A stretch of DNA of 64,000 bases from Cupriavidus pinatubonensis (GTDB taxonomy: Bacteria; Pseudomonadota; Gammaproteobacteria; Burkholderiales; Burkholderiaceae), in NCBI RefSeq assembly GCF_019602855.1, contig NZ_CP080766.1, forward strand, positions 1,302,001 to 1,366,000, written 5' to 3'. Shown piece after piece: positions 10,324-20,102 of the stretch (position 1 is the stretch's first letter; every line of letters begins with the position of its first letter). The notes under the pieces were generated by a model that saw nothing but the letters and a program-made list of their open reading frames with translations, searched no databases and was not told the origin of the DNA. The position numbers were made by a program, and so were the translations under genes.

Positions 10324-10650
10324 ATGAAACGACAGTTCCTGGGCTTGCTCGCCCGCGTTTACGTCCTGCAGTTCGCCATGGAAGTCCCCGCGACCGTGGC
10401 CATGCTTGCAGAAATGTTGATGGAATACGGCTTCCAGGTCGATATCGGCACGGTGCGGCCTCTGCTGCGCGCTTTGCAGATGGAGGGGTATCTGCAGTCC
10501 GTGCTCCGGGATGGGATCGGGCGGGTCTACCTGCTCACGGAGCAGGGACGCGAAGAATTGCGGGCCAGCCGGGAGCGGATTGATGATCTGTATCGGCGCT
10601 TGCACGCGCCCGATGCCGTAGGTAGTGAGTCTGTGACCGGGCCGGTCTGA
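10324..10650 (+). CDS. PadR-like winged-helix regulator
   Basis: 108 aa with a PadR-type winged helix: LGLLARVYVLQFAMEVPATVA, then a wing region reading YLQSVLRDGIGRVYLLTEQG, ending in a short helix (EELRASRERIDDLYRRLH) that fits PadR dimerisation. The length matches minimal PadR proteins. The protein starts at MKRQFLGLL with no strong ribosome site in view. Adjacent genes do not reveal its target. An AGACCAG/CTGGTCT hairpin overlaps its stop codon (10650-10670) but lacks a good T-run. Confidence 0.72.
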   Translation: MKRQFLGLLARVYVLQFAMEVPATVAMLAEMLMEYGFQVDIGTVRPLLRALQMEGYLQSVLRDGIGRVYLLTEQGREELRASRERIDDLYRRLHAPDAVGSESVTGPV

Positions 10651-11030
10651 GACCAGCTTGCGCCTGGTCTTCCACGATTTTCTTCTTGCTTCCGCCGGCA
10701 CCCGGCGCGTACCTGTTTCTGCGAGCTACGGAGCCGACAGACCGGACATGGAAGAACGATCCGGTCCCTGAAGTGCCACTCGAAAGGCACGGCGCGCGTG
10801 TACGACGACATTGCAGGGACACGCGAGCGTCGCCTATGCTGTCCATGCGGCAGGCACAAAGTGCTCACGACGCGATGTGACAAAAAAAGAAGAAGAAACA
10901 CTCCCGCAACGGAGTACCGCGCACCCGCGCATAGAGACGCGGCGCGCTCAATGGGCGTTAGTGCAGTCAAGGGGTAGTGACTATCGCACACGGGCGATCC
11001 ATGCTCGTGGGCAGGATAATCCGGTGACCC
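10651..11030. other. 380-bp gap without a gene
   Basis: The region holds the hairpin at the end of the PadR-like gene, a second short inverted repeat (ACCGGA/TCCGGT near 10740-10767) and an A-rich stretch near 10880-10905 (seven A followed by GAAGAAGAAA) that stands out from the GC-rich surroundings. I see no coding sequence or clear promoter in it. Confidence 0.6.
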
Positions 11031-12425
11031 ATGGCAGATACTTTCCTGTTCAGCAAGCCGTTCACATTTCTTGCCTGTCCGGGCATGTCGGAAATCCGGG
11101 CGGGTGTCGAGGCGCTGGAAGCCCTTCCGGGGCATTTGTTCTGGCTCGAGAACGAAGATTTCATCCGCCGGATTCACGTGGCCGATTTCCGCGAGCAGAG
11201 CCGCGCGGCGCTGGACGCGGCCATGCCCGGTGGCGTAGCGCTGATCGATGCGCTGGCGGACGAGATCCGCGGCAACGTCAATTTGCTCCCGGCCCTTCAA
11301 GACCTCGATACCGAAGTCGCCGCCCTTGCTCACTCCTATTGCTATTGGCACTACTCTGCCGATGTGCTCGGGCGCTCCCAAGGCATTCCACGCAGTTCGA
11401 TAGAAAGACAATTCGAGCGCGCAGTCGCGCCGCGTGATGGTGCGCACAAGCTGCAGTGGATGTGCCCGTGTTGCGATGGACGGGCGCACTACCAGGTCGA
11501 CGGCTTGCTCGCGACCCAGAGGCCGGCGCGACAGGGCGGCTTTGCCATCGAATGTCCCCACTGCGGACATCAGGAACGGCTCTATGCGGGATTCCTGCAT
11601 GCGGGGCGGCTGGAATGCAACTGCGCGGTTTGCAAAAGCGTCGTACAGACGCTGGCTCTGCAGCTTGCCAGGCCCGCACGCAAGTTGTCGGAGAACCTCG
11701 AAGCCTATGCGTGGCGGCATGCCGCAGAAACCGCCGCGGAAATCAGCGAACTCAAGGAAGTCGCCACCCAAAGGCTGGCGCGCGGTGACAAGCCGTCAGA
11801 GAACGCGATGGCTTTTGCTTTGGCCGTCCTGTCGAATGAGCATCGCCCGATGCCGGAACTGCTGGCTCAGGTAGATCCCACCCTCGAAGGCAGGCTTGCC
11901 AAGAATCCGAGAGCCTGGGCCCTGTTATGCGAGCTGCTGCAGCAGGGTGCGATCGACTGCGAATGCCAGATCTATGATCAGGACGGATGCCAGCGCGCCG
12001 CGCTGGAGATTTCCGTGCTCGACGATGATCGTGCGGCGGGGACCGCTATCGCGCAGGATGCGCTCGCATGCTTGCTAAAGGGTTATCAGCCCTCCGATCG
12101 CGACAGCTTCGTCAACTGGATCAAGGCACTGAAGCGCTTGCGGCTTTGCACCACAAGGTCCAGCACTGCCGTGGACATCAGCTGGAAGCCCAACCTGGGT
12201 CATTGCCGTATTCTCTCCGCCCGGCAGCCTTCAGCTGACGATGTTCCGTATGTGTATGCAAGCGGATCGCAGCTGCTGGTCGGGCAGCATGCTCTGGGGC
12301 GGGAACGTCCCGTGTACCTCGATGCCGAACTGGAGGCGCTCAGGCTGCTGAAATCGCTTGGTTATATTGTGCTGAGTCCAGAAGATATCCGGTGGCAGCA
12401 TAATCGGTTGGAAGATCTGCTCTGA
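11031..12425 (+). CDS. Unrecognised 464-aa protein with zinc-ribbon-like cysteine pairs
   Basis: I do not recognise the family. The N-terminal 130 residues look alpha-helical and cytoplasmic. A cysteine-rich centre follows (about 143-205) with MCPCC, ECPHCGHQE and LECNCAVCK, which would fit one or two treble-clef or zinc-ribbon sites, as in nucleic-acid-binding or scaffold proteins. The remaining 250 residues are helical with a few more Cys and end in a compact segment SLGYIVLSPEDIRWQ. There is no signal peptide or membrane segment. The ribosome site is weak. It stands alone between a PadR-like gene and the convergent phosphonate transporter, bounded by a long perfect hairpin at its 3' side. 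Confidence 0.75.
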   Translation: MADTFLFSKPFTFLACPGMSEIRAGVEALEALPGHLFWLENEDFIRRIHVADFREQSRAALDAAMPGGVALIDALADEIRGNVNLLPALQDLDTEVAALAHSYCYWHYSADVLGRSQGIPRSSIERQFERAVAPRDGAHKLQWMCPCCDGRAHYQVDGLLATQRPARQGGFAIECPHCGHQERLYAGFLHAGRLECNCAVCKSVVQTLALQLARPARKLSENLEAYAWRHAAETAAEISELKEVATQRLARGDKPSENAMAFALAVLSNEHRPMPELLAQVDPTLEGRLAKNPRAWALLCELLQQGAIDCECQIYDQDGCQRAALEISVLDDDRAAGTAIAQDALACLLKGYQPSDRDSFVNWIKALKRLRLCTTRSSTAVDISWKPNLGHCRILSARQPSADDVPYVYASGSQLLVGQHALGRERPVYLDAELEALRLLKSLGYIVLSPEDIRWQHNRLEDLL

Positions 12426-12476
12426 TCGGACTTGGCGGGGATTTCCGGCGCGTTTTTTGGGTCTTGCCGAATTGCA

Positions 12477-12527
12477 GGGGTGATCGCTCCTGGCCGCCTT
12501 GTTTCGCTGGCCAGGAGCGATCACCCC
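12477..12527. repeat. Perfect 19-bp inverted repeat between convergent genes
   Basis: GGGGTGATCGCTCCTGGCC (12477-12495) pairs perfectly with 12509-12527 across a 13-nt loop. It lies between the 3' ends of the zinc-ribbon gene and the phnS-like gene. No T-run follows on either strand, so it is not a standard intrinsic terminator, though it may still block transcription or stabilise mRNA 3' ends. Confidence 0.8.
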
Positions 12528-12552
12528 CGGCCAGCCCCATCCTCAACACCCC

Positions 12553-13575
12553 TTACTTTTTTTCCGCCTTCCCTTCATACCGCTTGCTCCATTCCGTCAG
12601 GATGCGGTCACGATTCGCACTCGCCCACACAAAATCATTCTTGATCAAGCGCTTCTCATAATCCGCCGGCAGCAAGGCATCCGGCTTGGCAACCCCAGGT
12701 ACCGCCAGCACCGCGAAGTTCTTCTCATACAAGCCCATGGCCTCACGAGAGGCCGAGAAGTCAGCCAGCTTGCGCGCAGCCTCGAGATTCTTCGTGCCCT
12801 TGATAATCGCCGTGGCCTCGATATCCCAGCCCAGGCCTTCGGTCGGCAGCACGATATCGATCGGCGCGCCTTCCTTCTTCGACTTCATCGCACGATATTC
12901 AAACGCGATGCCGATCGGGAACTCACCCTGAGCGGCCATCTTGCACGGCTTGGAGCCGGAATGCGTGTACAGGCCGATGTTCTTGTGCAAGGCGTCCATG
13001 TAGTCCCAGCCCTTCTTGTCGCCCATCATCTGCAGCCACGCGCTGACATCCAGGAAGCCGGTGCCCGACGACGCCGGATGCGGCATCACGATCTTGCCCG
13101 CGTACACCGGCTTGGTCAGGTCCGCCCACGAGGTCGGCTTGGGCAGGCCCTGCTTCTGCGCTTCGACGGTGTTGAAGCAGATCGCCGCACCCCACACGTC
13201 CATGCCGACCCATGCCGGCGGATTGGCCGCGCTGCGGTACTGCGCGTCGATCGCGGCGAGGTTCTTCGGCGCGTACGGCTGCAGCATGCCTTCCTTGTCG
13301 AGGATGGCGAGGCTCGAGCCAGCGAGACCCCACACGGCGTCGGCGCGCGGCGCGGCCTTTTCGGCCAGCAGCTTGGCGGTGACGATGCCAGTGGAGTCAC
13401 GTACCCACTTGATCTCGATATCGGGGTTCACCTTCTCGAACGCGGCCTTGTAGGCGGCGATCTGGTCGGCTTCGAGCGCCGTATAGACCGTCAGCACGGT
13501 GTTGGCGTGAGCCTGGGCGGTGGCCAGCAGCGCGAACGCTGCCAGTGCGGTGGCGGTGCGGGTGATGCGGGACAT
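12553..13575 (-). CDS. phnS: 2-aminoethylphosphonate ABC transporter, substrate-binding protein
   Basis: 340-aa periplasmic protein with a Sec signal peptide (MSRITRTATALAAFALLATAQAHA, cleavage after AHA). The mature part begins TVLTVYTALEADQ and contains EIKWVRDSTGIVTAKLL, strongly typical of the putative AEP-binding protein PhnS of the iron/spermidine-type binding protein family. The start at 13575 (MSRIT) was chosen for the signal peptide. It is the last gene of the transporter operon, 38 bp after the permease. No phosphonatase (phnWX) genes are nearby in the window. Confidence 0.88.
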   Translation of the reverse strand: MSRITRTATALAAFALLATAQAHANTVLTVYTALEADQIAAYKAAFEKVNPDIEIKWVRDSTGIVTAKLLAEKAAPRADAVWGLAGSSLAILDKEGMLQPYAPKNLAAIDAQYRSAANPPAWVGMDVWGAAICFNTVEAQKQGLPKPTSWADLTKPVYAGKIVMPHPASSGTGFLDVSAWLQMMGDKKGWDYMDALHKNIGLYTHSGSKPCKMAAQGEFPIGIAFEYRAMKSKKEGAPIDIVLPTEGLGWDIEATAIIKGTKNLEAARKLADFSASREAMGLYEKNFAVLAVPGVAKPDALLPADYEKRLIKNDFVWASANRDRILTEWSKRYEGKAEKK

Positions 13576-13613
13576 GGTTTCTCCTTTGGGTAAGCCTTGG
13601 GTACGCGATTGGT

Positions 13614-15352
13614 TCAAGCCGGCCGGCGCCAGGCCTGTGTGCGGCGCAGCCAGCCGGCGGAGGCGGCGTGCAGCAGCAGCGCCGCGGCGATGGCGGTCAG
13701 CAGGATCAGCGTCGACATGGCAGCGGCGGGCGCGGTGTCGCCGGCGTCGTCCATGTTCAGCACGGAGATTGCGGCCAGCACGGTGTCGGAGCTGTACAGG
13801 AAGATCACCGCCGAGACCGTGGTCATCGACGACACGAACAGGTAGCGGAAGATGTCGAGGATGGCCGGCAGGCAGATCGGCACGGTCACGCGCCAGCACG
13901 TCACCAGCGGCGCCACGCCGAGTGACAGCGCTGCGGCTTCGAATTCCGTGTCGAGCTGGCGCAGCGCGGCCGCCGCGGTCAGGTGGCCGGTCGTGTAGAA
14001 GTGCGTCACATTGCAGAGCACCAGCAAGGCCATGGTGCCGTACAGCCCATGCAGCGGATTGTCCGGGGCATTGAAGAAGAACACGTAGCCGAGGCCGAGC
14101 ACGAGGCCGGGCACCGCCATCGGCAGCAGGAAGCCGCCTCGCAGCACCGCGTGCAGCCACGCCGGGCCGCGCGTGCGCTCGGTCAGCCACGCGCCGAGGA
14201 AGATGATCGCGGCACCAGCGATGGCGGTCATCAGCGACAGCTTCAGGCTGTTGCGATAAGCCAGCCAGCCGCCGCCATCCATATTGTCGAAGTCATAGTG
14301 GCCGAGCGTGAGCTGCAGGTTGTACGGCCACAGCTTCACCAGCGACGCGCCCACTGCCGTCGCCAGCACGGTCAGCAGCGCCGCGCTGACGGCGGCTACC
14401 ATGAGCAGGCAAATGGCATCGCGCACGCGGTCGGGCCTGGGCATATAGACCTGCGCGCGGCTGCTCATCTGCGCGCGCTGGCGGCGCTGCATGGCCATGT
14501 CGACGCCAAAGGTCAGCAGCGCCGGTAGCAGCAGCAACATGCCGATCAGCGCGCCCGTGTCGAACTTCTGCTGGCCGACCACGGCCTTGTAGGCCTCGAG
14601 CGCCAGGACCGGGTAGCCGCCGCCGACGACCTTGGGCACGCCGAAATCCGTGATCACCAGCGTCACCACCAGGCAAGCCGCCGCGAACAAACCCTGGCGC
14701 GCGCCGGGCAGCGTCACGGTGCAGAAGGTGCGCCACGGGCTCGCGCCCATGGCACGCGCGGCCTCGTAAAGGCGCGCATCGGCCAGCGACAGCGTGGCGA
14801 CCAGCACCATCAACGCATGCGGAAAGGTGTAGAAGGCCTCGCCGAGCAAGATGCCCCAGAAGCCATAGATGCCGCCTGCGCCGAAGACCTGCCTGAAGAT
14901 GCCCTGGTTGCCGAACAGATAGACCAGCGCGATGGCCGGCAACAGCGACGGCGCAAACAGCGGCAGCAGCGCAATGCCGCGCCACAGCGGACGCACGGCG
15001 ATGCGCGAACGCTGCAGCGCATAGGCGAAACCGAAGGCGAGCGGCACCACCACCGCCACAGTCGCCAGCGACACCGCCACGCTGCGGCCCAGCAGCGGCA
15101 GGAAATTGGGATTGGCGAACAGTTCCGCCAGCCGGGTGCCAAGCGCCCACTGCCCGGCACCGTCGAACCATGCCTGGCGGAACAGCGCCACCAGCGGCAA
15201 CAGCAGCGCAATGGCCCCGCCCAGCAGCCACAGCCATTTCATGGCGGCAGGCGCGCGATGGGCGAGCCCCGCTCCGGTGGCGCGCTGCGGCACGGAGGCG
15301 TGATCAGCCACGGGCGCGGCAGCGAGGCCGGTAGTCTCTTGAGCGACCCGGT

Positions 15353-15356
<4 letters not shown>
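13614..15356 (-). CDS. 2-aminoethylphosphonate ABC transporter, fused two-domain permease (PhnU-PhnV-like)
   Basis: 580-aa inner-membrane protein with about 12 hydrophobic helices in two halves. Each half has one cytoplasmic EAA loop: YEAARAMGASPWRTFCTVTL in the first and EAAALSLGVAPLVTCWRVTV in the second. Both permease domains are therefore on one chain, as in FbpB/SfuB-type transporters; Salmonella encodes PhnU and PhnV separately. The ATG at 15356 overlaps the stop of the ATPase gene by 4 nt (ATGA), so translation is coupled. Confidence 0.88.
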
Positions 15357-16447
<1,091 letters not shown>

Positions 16448-16576
16448 CACGCCATCTCCGCCAATCCATTGAAACGGACGCCAGCTTAGGCAGGTGATAT
16501 GCCAGGCGTGTGGCAGAACGGCAAACTTATCCGATGGGGCTATCGGCCGTTTTTTGGCTTCGGAGGAGGATGCGGC

Positions 16577-19500
16577 TCAGGCGGGGTCGCGGTCAGTACC
16601 GGTTTCGGCGCTCGCACCGGTCTCGGACCAGGCGTCGGCGGGCAGCATGCGCTCGAAGCCGCTGTCGAGCACCTCGCGCAGCGTGTCGGGGCCGACCGCG
16701 CGGCAGAACAGGTAGCCCTGCAGCGCATCGCAGCCCTGGGCGCGCAGGAACTCGAACTGCGCCATGGTTTCCACGCCTTCGGCCACGACCTTGAGGTGGA
16801 GCTGGTGGCCCAGCGCGATGATCGCCGCCGCGACCACCTGGTCGTGTCCGGGCCTGGCCACGTCATCAACGAAGGACTTGTCGATCTTCAACCGGCTGAT
16901 CGGCAGGCGCGTGAGATAGTGCAGGCCCGAATAGCCTGTGCCGAAGTCGTCGATCGACAGCTGCACGCCCAATTCGCGCAGCCGCAGGAAGGTGTCGATC
17001 GTGGTCTCGCCCCCTTCGACAAGGATGCCTTCCGTCACTTCGATGGTCAGGCTGCCCGGCGGCAGGCCTGCCTGCTGCAAGGTGCGTGCAACGAGGTCGG
17101 GGAATCCCGGCTGGCGCAGCTGCAGCGGGGAAATGTTCACGGCCACCTCGATGTCGCGGCCGAGCGCCGTGCGCAAGGCCTGGATGTCGCTGCAGGCCGT
17201 GGCCAGCGCCCATTCGCCGAGCGCGCCGATCAGGCCGCATTGCTCGGCAATGGGAATGAACTCGGACGGCTGCATCATGCCGCGTTCAGGCGTATGCCAG
17301 GCCATGAGCGCCTCGACGCCGGTCACGGCCAGCGTGCTCGTATCGACGATGGGCTGGTAGCGCAGCGTGAATTCCTGTTCGTCGACCGCGCGGCGCAGCA
17401 GCCCTTCAATCGTCAGGCGCGCGAGCGAGGCTTCGGCCATCTCGCTGGCAAAGCGGCGCAGCTGCGCGCGGCCGCCCTGCTTGGCGGCATACAGCGCGGC
17501 ATCGGCCGACTTGAGCAGGTCGGTCAGCGATTCGCCGTCGGCCGGGAACATCGCAATGCCCAGCGATGGCGTCACGCGCAGGCGCTGCCCGCCGATCTCC
17601 AGCGCTTCGGACACCCGCGCGAGAATTTTTGAGGCCGCCAGCTCCGCCTCGGTGTCATGGCGCAGGCCGCCCAGCACGACCGCGAACTCGTCGCCGCCCA
17701 TGCGCGCGACCAGGTCGCCCTGGCGCACCGCGGCCTTGAGCCGGTCGGCAATGGTGCGCAGCACGTCATCGCCAACCGGGTGGCCGAGCGAATCGTTGAT
17801 GTGCTTGAAATGATCAAGGTCGAGCAGCAGCAGGGCCACGCGCTCGCCGTGGCGCCGCGCGTGCAGCAGCACGGCTTCGCAGCGCTCGGTCAGCTCGGCG
17901 CGATTGGGCAGGCCGGTCAGCGCATCGTGCAGCGCCAGGTGGCGGATGTATTCATCCACGCGGTGGCGCTCGGTCAGGTCGCACGCAATGGCCTGGTACT
18001 GGCGCGGCTGGCCGTCTTCGGCAGGCAGTTCGCGCAGCGTGACCTGCACCGGCACGCGCGAGCCCCCCTTGCGCACCCACGTCCATTCACGTTCGTCGAC
18101 CAGCCCGAGGCGGGCCTTGGCCACCAGCGCGGGCAGCCCCGGCGCGATGGTCTCGCCAAGCTCGCGCGTCAGGTCGCGCGCACGCTCGGCCAGTTCGTCG
18201 GCCACGTGCAAATCGGCATAGCGTATGCCTGCGCCCTGCGCCGGGCCGGGATACCAGAGCATGTGCTGGCCGGTGCGATTGATATCGGTGATGCGGCCGT
18301 CTTCATCGAAGGTGATCACGCACATCGGCGCGTGGTCGGCCAGGCTCGCATAGCGCCCGGCCTGTACGGCGGCCTGCTGGCGCGCGTGCCACAGTTCGTC
18401 GAGGTCGGTCAGGATCCAGAGCGAGCGGGCAGGCTCGCCGGCGTTGGCGCCGGGCAGGCGCGCCATGCCGGCCCGCAACGGGAAACGGCTGCCGTCCACA
18501 CGCACGCCCTGGAGTTCGCGCTGTGCCGATGCCTGGGCAGACGGCGCGACGGACGCCATGGCGATGCCGGCCACGCCTGGAACCAGGTCGGCCAGAGCCC
18601 TGCCCTGCAGGCCGTCGATGCCGGCGCCGAAGAGCTGCATTGCGCGCGGGCTCGCGCTGAGCACCTTGCCGTCGGCATCGGTCACGAGAAAGCCGTCAGG
18701 GGCCAGCGCCATGCAAGCCTGCAGCATCGCATGGTCGGCGTCCCGCCGGCTGTCGGCCGCCGCCGCGTCCCGCCGCGCCGCCTGGCCCCGGCGTGCGAGC
18801 GCAAAGGTCAGCAGCACCATCAGGAACGTGGCCAGCGCCCCGGCGGCGGCGGCCATGCGGGCGCGATCGCCGCCGTGGGCCGCTTCGAACGCCGGCCGGG
18901 TCGACGCATGCAGGGTCCAACCGCGTCCGCCATAGTCGAAATGGCGCTCGCCGGCCAGCATCGGCGTAGCGCCGTCGTCGCGCCGCTCGCCATCGGTGAG
19001 GTCGCCCGACACCTTGCTGCCGCGTACGCTGCCGGAGCCCTCGTGAAGCGACAGCACCAGCTCGCCGGCGCCGCGTCCCGCCACGCTGCGCATCAGGTCG
19101 CCCAGGCGCAGCGACGCATAGACGTAGCCGACAACCGCCGCGCGCCGCTGCTCGACGCTGCTCAGCGCCTCACCGCTGCCGTAAATGGGCACGAACACCA
19201 GCGCGCCAAGCTGGTGCGTCGATGACTCGGCTTCACGCAGCAGTTCCAGCGCGCTCGTGGCACGCGGCTCGCCGCTGTCGCGCGCGGCCTCCAGGGCGGC
19301 GCGGCGCGCCGGGTCCGACAGCATGTCGAAGCCCAGCACACGGGCGTTGCGCCCAGCCAACGGCTCGATATAGAAGACCGGGGCATAGAGATCGCGCGCG
19401 CCCGTGGGATGGATCGCGTAGTCGGACAGGCCGTCGCGGCGCGCTGCGACAGCCAGGCGGGCAACCCCGTCGCGCCGCACCACGGGGGCATAGCCGACGG

Positions 19501-19807
19501 ACTGCGTGCCGGGCGGCAGTTCGTCGAGTTGGGCCGCATACAGGTAGTTGCGCCACTGGGTTCGCGATGTCGCCGGATTGGCCGTCATGAGGCCCGCCAC
19601 GCCGCGCAGGAGCTGGTCGTTCTCCTGCAGCCGCGCGCGCAGCGCGACTGTGGCGTCGGTCAGCAGCGCGTCGAAGCGCTGCTCCGCCAGGCGCTGCTCG
19701 GGTTGCGCCACCTGCCGCCATGCAGCAACCGTCAATAGCGTACCGCCCGCGGCAACGAGCAGCGCGAGCAAGGCGGGCACGGCGGACGTCGGCAAACGCA
19801 GTTTCAT
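16577..19807 (-). CDS. Membrane CHASE-PAS-GGDEF-EAL protein (c-di-GMP turnover)
   Basis: 1076 aa. An N-terminal membrane anchor (about 8-30) is followed by a periplasmic CHASE-like domain (about 75-270; GYAPVVRRDGVARL, FVPIYGSG), a second membrane helix (about 310-330), two PAS domains, GGDEF (about 640-800) and EAL (about 815-1065). The GGDEF motif is intact (RMGGDEFAVV) with an RQGD product-inhibition site five residues before it. The EAL domain keeps EALMAW, NISPLQL, EVTEG, DDFGTGYSGL and KIDKSFV, so both cyclase and phosphodiesterase activities are possible. The start is at MKLRLPTSAV; ATG at 19819 is an alternative. It is divergent from a second diguanylate cyclase 295 bp away. Confidence 0.9.
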   Translation of the reverse strand: MKLRLPTSAVPALLALLVAAGGTLLTVAAWRQVAQPEQRLAEQRFDALLTDATVALRARLQENDQLLRGVAGLMTANPATSRTQWRNYLYAAQLDELPPGTQSVGYAPVVRRDGVARLAVAARRDGLSDYAIHPTGARDLYAPVFYIEPLAGRNARVLGFDMLSDPARRAALEAARDSGEPRATSALELLREAESSTHQLGALVFVPIYGSGEALSSVEQRRAAVVGYVYASLRLGDLMRSVAGRGAGELVLSLHEGSGSVRGSKVSGDLTDGERRDDGATPMLAGERHFDYGGRGWTLHASTRPAFEAAHGGDRARMAAAAGALATFLMVLLTFALARRGQAARRDAAAADSRRDADHAMLQACMALAPDGFLVTDADGKVLSASPRAMQLFGAGIDGLQGRALADLVPGVAGIAMASVAPSAQASAQRELQGVRVDGSRFPLRAGMARLPGANAGEPARSLWILTDLDELWHARQQAAVQAGRYASLADHAPMCVITFDEDGRITDINRTGQHMLWYPGPAQGAGIRYADLHVADELAERARDLTRELGETIAPGLPALVAKARLGLVDEREWTWVRKGGSRVPVQVTLRELPAEDGQPRQYQAIACDLTERHRVDEYIRHLALHDALTGLPNRAELTERCEAVLLHARRHGERVALLLLDLDHFKHINDSLGHPVGDDVLRTIADRLKAAVRQGDLVARMGGDEFAVVLGGLRHDTEAELAASKILARVSEALEIGGQRLRVTPSLGIAMFPADGESLTDLLKSADAALYAAKQGGRAQLRRFASEMAEASLARLTIEGLLRRAVDEQEFTLRYQPIVDTSTLAVTGVEALMAWHTPERGMMQPSEFIPIAEQCGLIGALGEWALATACSDIQALRTALGRDIEVAVNISPLQLRQPGFPDLVARTLQQAGLPPGSLTIEVTEGILVEGGETTIDTFLRLRELGVQLSIDDFGTGYSGLHYLTRLPISRLKIDKSFVDDVARPGHDQVVAAAIIALGHQLHLKVVAEGVETMAQFEFLRAQGCDALQGYLFCRAVGPDTLREVLDSGFERMLPADAWSETGASAETGTDRDPA

Positions 19808-19921
19808 GGCGGAGGGCATTCGTGGGATCGCCGCACGGCGCGCACCCGCGCCTGGCAGGCAACGGGCACTATACCTTGGCGCGCCGCAAAGCACAGCCCC
19901 GCATTGGAGCGTTTCCACACA

Positions 19922-19956
19922 GCGAGGGCACAGGCTGTCGGGGAAATTCCCCTCGC
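19922..19956. promoter_or_regulatory. Nested palindrome between divergent c-di-GMP genes
   Basis: GGGGAAATTCCCC (19940-19952) is palindromic. An outer pair, GCGAGGG (19922-19928) and CCCTCGC (19950-19956), overlaps its right arm, so two alternative dyads are possible. It lies centrally in the divergent intergenic region and may be an operator shared by both genes. Confidence 0.45.
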
Positions 19957-20102
19957 ACCGCATTGTCAACCCCCACACATTGCCCACCTGCGGGGATCGT
20001 GCCGCGTATGGTAGGGTAGTGCCGCAGGCGTTCCGCCGTGCGCATCGCCTGCCCGGACCCTGGCCCCCGCGCGGCAAGCCGAATTCCGAACATCGCCCCC
20101 GC

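Noticed and set aside
16451..16576. Possible terminator with T6 (CCGAT/ATCGG stem near 16530-16555)
   Set aside because: It would point rightward, where there is no upstream gene; on the minus strand, after the GGDEF-EAL gene, no T-run follows the stem.
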